Shown here: positions 58,379 to 64,000 of the stretch, one piece after another
Numbering within the stretch: position 1 is the stretch's first letter
Layout of the letters: the number at the start of each line of letters is the position of its first letter
DNA from: CAMLQK01 sp035690865
Lineage (GTDB): Bacteria; Patescibacteriota; Saccharimonadia; Saccharimonadales; UBA4665
DNA length: 64,000 nt
Direction of reading: 5' to 3'
Assembly: GCA_035690865.1 (NCBI GenBank)
Contig: DASSKE010000004.1
Coordinates: 191,955 to 255,954, forward strand
Translations under genes and position numbers: made by a program
Notes under the pieces: model-generated
Databases searched by the model: none
The model's input: only the letters and a program-made list of their open reading frames with translations
What the model was told of the DNA's origin: nothing

Positions 58379-60316
58379 ATGGCAAGAGCAGTTATGTTGG
58401 GAAATGGAAGCTTGGCGGTGGGCCTCAATGAGCAAGGTCTGGTGCATGACTTTTACTACCCATATGTAGGCCTCGATAACCTGGCAACATCGCGTAGTGT
58501 CCACCACAAAATTGGTGTGTGGGTGGATGGTAATTTTAGCTGGGTGGGTGATAGCGGCTGGCGGACCGAAGTTAACTACGAGTCCGATGCCATGATTAGT
58601 GATATCCATATGTTTAAGGACGACATTGGCCTGGAACTTTCCTTTAACGACTTTGTAGACTGTGACCTTAATGCATTCTGCAGGCGCATTACAGTGCAGA
58701 ACCATTCAAATGAATACCATAATATCCGACTATTCTTGCATCAGGTGTTTCAGATTTCGCGTGGCGGGCGCGCTGATACTGCCCTTTTTGTGCCCGAAGA
58801 AAATTACATTCTCGATTACAAAGGCCGCTGCAGTCTACTCATTTACGGCCGGAATGTTGACGGATCGGTGTACGACCAGTTCTCTATTGGCAATTACGGC
58901 ATCGAAGGTAAAGAAGGAACGTATCGCGACGCAGAAGACGGCGAGCTTTCTAACAACCCGGTGGAACATGGTGGCGTTGACTCTGTGCTTCGTTTCTCGT
59001 GCAGCCTAAGTGGCGGTGCCAACACGCAAATTGACTACTGGATTGTGGCTGCCGACGGCCAGTTTAGTGCCGAAAAGATTCATCATCAGATCTTATCCGA
59101 AGGTATCGAACGTCGTCTTGAAATTACCCGGCAATATTGGCGGGAGTGGCTTTCGCCCGCAGTAAATGTAATTCATACACTCGACAAACGTTACCAAGAA
59201 GCGATTAAAAAATCGCTCATGGTTATTAAGGTGCATAACGACAAACGCGGCGGTATTATCGCAAGCTGCGATTCGTCAATCTATAATTTTGGACGCGACT
59301 ATTATACCTATGTGTGGCCCCGCGACGCTGCATATGCCATTTGGCCCTTGATTCGGCTTGGCTATAAAGAAGAGCCGCGCAAGTTCTTTGAATTTTGCCG
59401 CGATATTTTAACCGAGGGCGGCTACCTGATGCACAAATATCAGCCCGACCGGGCCATTGGTAGTACTTGGCACCCGCTTATTCACAATAACCGCAAAGAG
59501 TTGGCTATTCAGGAAGACGAAACAGCCACGGTGATTTATGTTTTGGGCGAGTACTACGACCGCACCGGCGACCATGACTTTGTATTTAGCTTGTACAATA
59601 CGCTCGTTCAGCCGGCCGCCAATTTTATGGCTGACTTTATTGATGAACAAACGCAATTGCCTCACGCAAGCTACGATCTGTGGGAAGAGAAATTCATGAC
59701 CTCTACCTACACGACCATGATAATTTACCAGGCTTTGCTGGTAGCTGCCGACCTAGCCGAGAAGTTTGAATACCCAGATGATGCAGTGCGATGGCGTAAG
59801 CGGGCTGCCACTATTATCGAAAACAGCAGTATCTTTTTTGATGAACAGCGTGGCACTTTTCGTAAGGGATATTTGTTGCAGCCAGACGGTTCACTGGCAT
59901 TTGACGGCACGCTGGATATCTCTAGTCTATACGGTGTAATGATGTACGCCGTAGACGAAATGGGCGCCGAGCGTATTAAAAGCACGGTTAAAGTTATTGA
60001 GGACGAGCTTCTAGATAAGTGTCCGTCGGGCGGATTGCCTCGATATGAGGATGACCATTATTTTGCCAGTGACCCGCCGCATCGTGGCAACCCATGGATC
60101 ATTACTACCCTCTGGCTGGCGCAATATTACATCCGTACCAAACAACTCGATAAGGCTAAGAAATATATCGACTGGACCGTTGGCCATTCTTTGCCAAGCG
60201 GTATGCTTTCGGAACAGGTTAATCCCAACGATGGCTCGCCACTCAGCGTAAACCCATTAGTGTGGAGCCACGCCGAGCTGACAAACACTATTTTGGATTT
60301 GTTTCGCTTTAAATAG
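58379..60316 (+). CDS. GH15 glucoamylase-like glycoside hydrolase
   Basis: A 645-residue protein from ATG 58379; a TTG at 58361 would place the -10 box inside the gene and is rejected. An N-terminal beta-sandwich (GNGSLAVGLNEQGLVHDFYYPYVG) leads to an (alpha/alpha)6 barrel. The catalytic acid lies in YDLWEEKF (Glu436/437) and the base in MLSEQVNPNDG (Glu612). WPRDAAYAIWPLIRLGY is the substrate-entry motif. It releases glucose from the non-reducing ends of glucans. No signal peptide, so it probably degrades the stored glucan inside the cell. Confidence 0.9.
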   Translation: MARAVMLGNGSLAVGLNEQGLVHDFYYPYVGLDNLATSRSVHHKIGVWVDGNFSWVGDSGWRTEVNYESDAMISDIHMFKDDIGLELSFNDFVDCDLNAFCRRITVQNHSNEYHNIRLFLHQVFQISRGGRADTALFVPEENYILDYKGRCSLLIYGRNVDGSVYDQFSIGNYGIEGKEGTYRDAEDGELSNNPVEHGGVDSVLRFSCSLSGGANTQIDYWIVAADGQFSAEKIHHQILSEGIERRLEITRQYWREWLSPAVNVIHTLDKRYQEAIKKSLMVIKVHNDKRGGIIASCDSSIYNFGRDYYTYVWPRDAAYAIWPLIRLGYKEEPRKFFEFCRDILTEGGYLMHKYQPDRAIGSTWHPLIHNNRKELAIQEDETATVIYVLGEYYDRTGDHDFVFSLYNTLVQPAANFMADFIDEQTQLPHASYDLWEEKFMTSTYTTMIIYQALLVAADLAEKFEYPDDAVRWRKRAATIIENSSIFFDEQRGTFRKGYLLQPDGSLAFDGTLDISSLYGVMMYAVDEMGAERIKSTVKVIEDELLDKCPSGGLPRYEDDHYFASDPPHRGNPWIITTLWLAQYYIRTKQLDKAKKYIDWTVGHSLPSGMLSEQVNPNDGSPLSVNPLVWSHAELTNTILDLFRFK

Positions 60317-60326
60317 CTGAAAGAAA

Positions 60327-60351
60327 AACCACCTCCGTGACAGAGGTGGTT
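60327..60351. terminator. Bidirectional terminator between the glucan operon and rpmG
   Basis: AACCACCTC (60327-60335) pairs perfectly with GAGGTGGTT (60343-60351) around CGTGACA. It has A-rich sequence on the left and CTTT on the right, so it can serve both converging genes. Confidence 0.85.
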
Positions 60352-60371
60352 CTTTAAAGTTGCGACTAGTG

Positions 60372-60575
60372 TTATTTCTTTGGCTTAACTTCGTTGCGGC
60401 CAAGATTCTTCTTGGTTTCTTCAAAGATAACATGCTTGCGAAGCTTAGGGCTGTACTTGCGTAGGCGCAGCTTCTCAGGCGTGTTCATAGTGTTCTTTTT
60501 GGTGTAATAAATGCGCTCGCCGGACTCTGCTGAGACCAAACCGATCAATTTGCGCTTGTCATTTTTCTTAGCCAT
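60372..60575 (-). CDS. rpmG: 50S ribosomal protein L33
   Basis: A 67-residue protein of the large ribosomal subunit. KLIGLVSAESGERIYYTKKNTMNTPEKLRLRKYSPKLRKHVIFEE follows L33 in full. The two CxxC pairs of the zinc-binding type are absent, so this is the zinc-free form. A basic tail (GRNEVKPKK) extends slightly past the usual end. A TTGACA occurs about 50 bases upstream on the minus strand but without a good -10 partner. The gene is a core marker next to the toxin locus. Confidence 0.93.
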   Translation of the reverse strand: MAKKNDKRKLIGLVSAESGERIYYTKKNTMNTPEKLRLRKYSPKLRKHVIFEETKKNLGRNEVKPKK

Positions 60576-60677
60576 AAATCTAATAACTCTTTAGTCGTTA
60601 ATGGTATGTGTTCCTGTCAATTTTAACAGATAGCGACTTGTTTGTAAACACCTTTGCGCTATCGTTTTTGGCCTGAG

Positions 60678-61379
60678 CTACAGTTTTGCTGTTTGGTGCT
60701 CGATAGTACGATCTAAGTCGTTGAGCTTGTCGTCAAGCTTCCGTAGGTTTGAGCTACGGATAAAGTCAGCGTTATAGTCATCACTCTTACTTATAGCTTC
60801 GTCCATAAGATTTGCGAGGTCAGTTGCAATAGCATCTTCTTTGTCGTAATCCTGAGCTTTTACGGCTGCAGAAAGGTCTTTCAGCATTTGCACGAGCTTC
60901 TTTGTTGTGACCACGTTGTACTCGTGGGCTGCTTTGAGCGATTCAGGAGCACTAAGCGCTGCAACTTTTTGATTAGTCTGATCGATCTTCACTATTACAG
61001 CGTCTACCTGCTTGGCGTAATCCTCGTCAGTTTCCGCAGTTAGGTCTGCATTGGAAAGATCATTAACGGCGTCCTCATACTCTTTGTCAAGGTCCGCGCT
61101 TGCATCAAAATAGGTAAGAACGGATTTAAGCTCGTTCAAATAGCTGTGGGTGTTGTCTACGTACTTCTGTTCATTGTCACGCAGTTCTTTGGCGGGCTTG
61201 TACGCGCTGTTCCAGCTTAGGCCAGGGGCAATATTCAAATGAGTAAGCTCTTTCTCGGTTAGAGCAAGAGTGCTTTGCGCATCCTTAATTGATTCAAGGC
61301 CTTTTTTGACGTCAGCATGAACCTGAGCGGCTTCTACATCTGTTTTCACAAATGTATCTGAGTCTAAGATGTCATTCAC
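60678..61379 (-). CDS. Helical protein, probably missing its N-terminus
   Basis: A 233-residue, almost fully helical acidic protein (DYAKQVDAVIVKIDQTNQKVAALSA, KLVQMLKDLSAAVKAQDYDKEDAIATDLANLM). It starts at GTG 61379 in a GTGA overlap with the probable immunity gene. The same frame stays open for about 17 more codons upstream (to a TAA near 61430), and those codons continue the helical pattern (SKLNEKVNK). This suggests that an exported protein lost its signal sequence when the toxin cassette was inserted. Without the N-terminus its location is unclear. Confidence 0.5.
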   Translation of the reverse strand: MNDILDSDTFVKTDVEAAQVHADVKKGLESIKDAQSTLALTEKELTHLNIAPGLSWNSAYKPAKELRDNEQKYVDNTHSYLNELKSVLTYFDASADLDKEYEDAVNDLSNADLTAETDEDYAKQVDAVIVKIDQTNQKVAALSAPESLKAAHEYNVVTTKKLVQMLKDLSAAVKAQDYDKEDAIATDLANLMDEAISKSDDYNADFIRSSNLRKLDDKLNDLDRTIEHQTAKL

Positions 61380-61816
61380 CTTGTTGACCTTTTCGTTGAG
61401 CTTTGATTGATTTGCTTCAGCAGATTACCCTTTTGCATTAGCTTAAGGGGCTTTCCGTCTACTGTTAACTCAATATACCCACGTTGTTTATTGAAGAAAG
61501 AGGGTTTCCTGTGAAAAACGATCTTCTTGCCAAGTAGTAGATCAATCGTATGGAATATCTCGTCCTCTCGCTTTTCTAAATCACTAGGCTTGCGAGAATC
61601 TAGGTCGAGGTAGAGCTCACTCGGAGCGATATCAGAATTTAAGCTATAGGCGTAATATCTATCACCAAATCTAGTGAAGATGACATAGAGCTGCATATCA
61701 TTATTCGATATCTCACAATCAATATAAGCATCATCATCTGATTCATTGAGCTTAATTGTCGTATTATATTTTGAAGCAATCGCCTCTAGTCTTTTCGTAG
61801 ATAGCTTGCTGTCCAT
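61376..61816 (-). CDS. Probable immunity protein for the orphan Rhs toxin tip
   Basis: A 146-residue soluble acidic protein beginning 8 bases after the orphan toxin stop. The N-terminal helix (RLEAIASKYNTTIKL) is followed by strands (DAYIDCEISNNDMQLYVIFTRFGDRYYAYSL) and an acidic segment (DLDSRKPSDLEKREDEIFHTID). No family is recognised. Position directly after a toxin C-terminus, small size and acidity are what immunity proteins usually show; that is the only basis for the call. The basic C-terminal tail (QSSTKRSTR) may be a by-product of the junction at about 61400. Confidence 0.55.
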   Translation of the reverse strand: MDSKLSTKRLEAIASKYNTTIKLNESDDDAYIDCEISNNDMQLYVIFTRFGDRYYAYSLNSDIAPSELYLDLDSRKPSDLEKREDEIFHTIDLLLGKKIVFHRKPSFFNKQRGYIELTVDGKPLKLMQKGNLLKQINQSSTKRSTR

Positions 61817-61824
61817 AAAATCTC

Positions 61825-62331
61825 CTAATAATGACCTTTAAAGAATATATATTCATGATGCCATTTAGTACGGTTCTTACCAATAGCAATCCTAAATGTT
61901 TTCTCTCCTTTATGAGTACTCCAGCCCAGTCGAAGATAATCATTGCTATTCAATAGACCCTTTCTTCCTAGCTGGCTAGACCCGAATAACTTACTTGTCC
62001 TGCCAAACCACTTAGAGCTATATATCGCTCTTCCACCTCGTTCACCCCATCGTACAATCTTACCTGCTCGTTCAGCATCATGTGCGTACTTCACGCCTCT
62101 TGCACCCTTGCCAAGCCACCCTATGCCCGGTATGCAAGTTAGTGCCCACAAGCCCTCGCCGCATACCACATTCCATGCTGTCTTGGTGTTTTTCTTCCAG
62201 GCAAACTGCCCCGTCAAATCAAAATCATTCACCGGATCCGTAGGATAGACATAGTTGTTGGGAGTTCCTCCCTCCACCGGATCTACTTGGGTGAATCTTC
62301 CAAGCTTGGCGAGGTAGACTCTGGCTCCCAT
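61825..62331 (-). CDS. Orphan Rhs C-terminal toxin module
   Basis: The frame carries a fragment of Rhs core, RVYLAKLGRFTQVDPVEGG then NNYVYPTDPVNDFDLTG, followed by a different C-terminal tip. The frame is open up to a TAA near 62391, so all that remains upstream is about 20 residues of core. ATG 62331 has no ribosome site, so it is probably silent until joined to an intact rhs gene. The tip (QFAWKK onward, about 127 residues) contains a hydrophobic turn (GLWALTCIPGIGWLG), then LLNSNDYLRLGWS, TFRIAIGKN and a terminal KWHHEYIFF. I recall similar ends in other polymorphic toxins, but the activity is not assigned. Confidence 0.65.
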   Translation of the reverse strand: MGARVYLAKLGRFTQVDPVEGGTPNNYVYPTDPVNDFDLTGQFAWKKNTKTAWNVVCGEGLWALTCIPGIGWLGKGARGVKYAHDAERAGKIVRWGERGGRAIYSSKWFGRTSKLFGSSQLGRKGLLNSNDYLRLGWSTHKGEKTFRIAIGKNRTKWHHEYIFFKGHY

Positions 62332-62367
62332 TTGGGTTGGAGCTAGGGTGAAGGATGTTTCGGTTTG
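62271..62367 (-). repeat. 97-bp direct repeat, orphan copy
   Basis: 94 of 97 bases match 63573-63669. It encodes the same Rhs core segment (QTETSFTLAPTQMG, RVYLAKLGRFTQVDPVEGG) in the same frame in both copies, so recombination between them would keep the frame. Confidence 0.9.
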
Positions 62368-62394
62368 CCTGGCGTACTGCCCAAGGTAGGCAGA

Positions 62395-62658
62395 TTAGAA
62401 AATCTTGAATGAAAGAAGTCCAAGCAGGTTCTTATGAAGATTTATCCTCACCGCAGCCCAGTCGCCTTTATTCTTTCGAGTATAGTAAATTGTGAGCAGA
62501 GCATATGTTATTAGAATTACAGGTATGGCAATTACCGTGCCTCTTGCGGCACCTGCAGCAAGCGACTTGCTCGTATCAAAGAATGACGAGAATAGAAATA
62601 TGTATATACAGCTAAACACCACCAAGTTAGTAAGTCTTCGTTTCTTAATAGTGGTCAT
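62395..62658 (-). CDS. Small membrane protein in the Rhs cassette
   Basis: An 87-residue protein with two hydrophobic spans (about residues 10-27 and 41-59) and basic ends. It lies between the first immunity candidate and the orphan toxin module. It may be a second immunity protein, for example against a membrane-active toxin, or a remnant of an earlier cassette. There is no recognised family and no strong ribosome site. Confidence 0.45.
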   Translation of the reverse strand: MTTIKKRRLTNLVVFSCIYIFLFSSFFDTSKSLAAGAARGTVIAIPVILITYALLTIYYTRKNKGDWAAVRINLHKNLLGLLSFKIF

Positions 62659-62734
62659 AAATCTTTATCTCGAGAATTTAGAGTGGCATAGTCAAGGGCT
62701 CTACCTCCAGTAAACTGCCAGAGCTTTCTCTAGG

Positions 62735-63151
62735 CTAGAGAGGCTTCTTGACGAAATAAGCACGTAATAACTGAGCTGGCTCGTCCTCTATAATAACGCA
62801 CTTTGAGAGTTCAAAATCTTTTGTTTCTGATATGTAATCCGCAAGAGTCTTTAGGAGGCTGCCTATACTATCGTAATTATCGCTGTCCTTGAAGCTGAGA
62901 TCAATGTAGTAATAGTCAGTTTTAGCACTGCTCGGATATGAGAACCCCGTAAAGCCAACCGCATCGGCAACTGTACCTATCTCATCATTTTTCTCAATCT
63001 CAACATCTACTACATCTTTTGGAAGAGCAGATATCTTTAGAGCAACAGCACGTAACGAAGAAGCTACGTTTCCGTTCCACCTTGAATCAGTATCTGGGAT
63101 ATTCTCATAGTATGACTCAAGGTAAACGGGGCTACTAACTGTAATATGCAT
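62735..63151 (-). CDS. Probable immunity protein of the active Rhs toxin
   Basis: A 138-residue acidic soluble protein starting 20 bases after the Rhs stop, in the same direction. It has alternating strands and helices (MHITVSSPVYLESYYENI, VDVEIEKNDEIG, TDYYYIDLSFKDSDNYDSIGSL). No family is recognised. The call rests on position right after the toxin tip, small size and negative charge opposite a strongly basic toxin tip. Confidence 0.6.
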   Translation of the reverse strand: MHITVSSPVYLESYYENIPDTDSRWNGNVASSLRAVALKISALPKDVVDVEIEKNDEIGTVADAVGFTGFSYPSSAKTDYYYIDLSFKDSDNYDSIGSLLKTLADYISETKDFELSKCVIIEDEPAQLLRAYFVKKPL

Positions 63152-63171
63152 ATTTTCCTCTTTCTATCCTA

Positions 63172-64000
63172 CTAATAATACACTGGTTCCCCACCGCCTA
63201 AAAGTTTTGAGTTACGTAGAGGTCCCAAATTAAGGAAGTAATCTATGAGTATAAATTGGACGTCAAGCTTAGTGCCCTTTGTTGCTTTTGTTCCAAGCTT
63301 TTTCAAATCTTTGGTTTGTCTCGAAGGTCTTACATTAGTGCCTTTCGACAGTCGCTTTTCTGCTAACTTTTTCTCTTTTAAGTATCTCTTTAGCTCTACG
63401 GTCTCGGCTTTAGTGCGGCCTTTTTTATTTGCAAGCTCCCTAATCCGATTTTCTTTCAAATTGGAGAAGTCAACTTTTTTGTAATTCTGCCTCCCTCGCT
63501 GCGACTTCATCCCACTCAAATCATAATCTCCCACAGGGTTAGGTGGATACACATAGTTATTCTCTACTCCCCCCTCCACCGGATCCACTTGGGTGAATCT
63601 TCCAAGCTTGGCGAGGTAGACTCTGACTCCCATTTGGGTTGGAGCTAGAGTGAAGGATGTTTCGGTTTGTTTTTCATGTTGGCCGAGCCAAGCAAAGGAA
63701 GATTCATTGGCAGTGTTGGTTGGTGAGCTACTGCTCACCAATGACCCGAATGGGTCATATTGGAAGTCTGCAAGTTTTGTGCCTGCTCCGTCTGTGGTGG
63801 TCATGGTGTCACCATGGACATTTGGCAATGAGAAGGTTTGCACAGCACTGCCAGTTGCCCCAGGACGAAGAGTCACAAGGACGTTGCCAGGGAGACTCAG
63901 GTATTTCTCGACTACTGCCGTTCCGGCAGCGTCGAGCAAAAGGTCTGGAGTGTCAGTTGGGCCGGTGAAGGCGTAGGAGTTGGTGGTAGTGGTACCATTG
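63172..64000 (-). CDS. Rhs/YD-repeat toxin, C-terminal part (5' end outside window)
   Basis: The frame is open through the window edge at 64000, so only the last 275 residues are seen. They include YAFTGPTDTPDLLL, YLSLPGNVLVTLRPG, VHGDTMTTTDGAG, LADFQYDPFGS and the core end GRFTQVDPVEGG then NNYVYPPNPVGDYDLSG. After that the variable tip begins (about 110 residues). It is very rich in Lys and Arg (RIRELANKKGRTKAETVELKRYLKEKKLAEKR), which suits a nuclease or other nucleic-acid-binding toxin. The family builds a shell that carries a toxin into neighbouring cells. Here the target could be other Saccharibacteria or host cells. Confidence 0.85.
   Translation of the reverse strand, partial: NGTTTTNSYAFTGPTDTPDLLLDAAGTAVVEKYLSLPGNVLVTLRPGATGSAVQTFSLPNVHGDTMTTTDGAGTKLADFQYDPFGSLVSSSSPTNTANESSFAWLGQHEKQTETSFTLAPTQMGVRVYLAKLGRFTQVDPVEGGVENNYVYPPNPVGDYDLSGMKSQRGRQNYKKVDFSNLKENRIRELANKKGRTKAETVELKRYLKEKKLAEKRLSKGTNVRPSRQTKDLKKLGTKATKGTKLDVQFILIDYFLNLGPLRNSKLLGGGEPVYY
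63573..63669 (-). repeat. 97-bp direct repeat, copy in the intact rhs gene
   Basis: Matches 62271-62367 at 94 of 97 positions. It lies directly before the Rhs core end, at the place where Rhs genes exchange C-terminal tips. Confidence 0.9.

Noticed and set aside
1..64000. Alternative genetic code with UGA as Gly or Trp
   Set aside because: Genes end cleanly at UGA (for example 6438-6440, 34676-34678, 45086-45088), domain lengths fit, and the tRNA-Trp anticodon is CCA.
1..64000. CRISPR array, insertion sequence or integrase
   Set aside because: No evenly spaced repeats, no terminal inverted repeats with a transposase, and no recombinase motif were seen in any plausible gene.

Overview
The window reads as a chromosomal segment of a Candidatus Saccharibacteria (TM7)-like member of the Patescibacteria/CPR. 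I base this on the gene mix: many short single-domain genes, a heavy load of Nudix, GNAT and HAD enzymes, exported cell-wall hydrolases, a GT4-GH57-GH15 glucan operon, and almost no biosynthetic pathway genes. UGA is used as a stop (for example at 6438-6440) and the tRNA-Trp has anticodon CCA, so the code is standard and the UGA-recoding CPR lineages do not fit. The placement is inference; no rRNA or marker set is present and no database search could be run.

Layout. 1-2.7 kb: end of a periplasmic binding protein-like gene, a GNAT enzyme and two unknowns. 2.75-7.5 kb: tRNA-Trp followed by an accessory array (Nudix/C39-peptidase pair, truncated methyltransferase, two paralogous unknown genes, a membrane protein). 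Perfect or decayed copies of the 3' end of the tRNA lie between these genes, as expected for repeated insertion at a tRNA attachment site. 7.6-12.8 kb: tyrS and small enzymes, including a THEP1-like NTPase fused to a SWIM zinc finger. 12.8-15.7 kb: a copper cassette (CsoR-like repressor with its operator inside the promoter, DUF305 protein, CopB-type ATPase). 15.6-17.6 kb: two glycosyltransferases. 17.6-26.7 kb: exported or membrane-anchored proteins (BNR repeats, 3D domain, beta-helix/PA14, transglycosylase-amidase-SH3, CHAP), a likely kit for acting on its own or a host cell wall. 26.7-39.8 kb: an RNB nuclease with a dsRBD-like tail, putative zincins, a TauD-like protein, a Sir2-like protein, a DUF5753-like protein without HTH, Nudix/HAD/prolyl oligopeptidase genes. 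39.8-42.7 kb: tail-fibre-like and Kelch surface genes. 42.7-50.5 kb: divergent methyltransferase-like genes and an operon made of a 29-codon Cys-rich leader ORF, a 1101-residue membrane protein and a partner. 50.6-55.8 kb: DUF427, HAD, CDF-like, MarR, PNPOx-like and unknown genes. 55.9-60.3 kb: glucan operon. 60.3-64 kb: rpmG, then on the minus strand the 3' end of an Rhs toxin gene, its probable immunity gene, and an orphan Rhs toxin tip with its own probable immunity gene, joined by a 97-bp direct repeat.

Two features cut across the window. Many genes have a sigma70-type -10 box 6-7 bases before the start codon, implying leaderless mRNAs; the clearest is TTGACA-N17-TAGAAT-N6-ATG at 8961-8998. 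Many other genes overlap by the ATGA/GTGA/TAATG pattern, implying translational coupling. No IS element, integrase, CRISPR array or rRNA was found. The only stretch longer than 300 bases without a protein gene is 2693-3277, which holds the tRNA-Trp promoter, leader, gene, terminator and the first att-like repeats.
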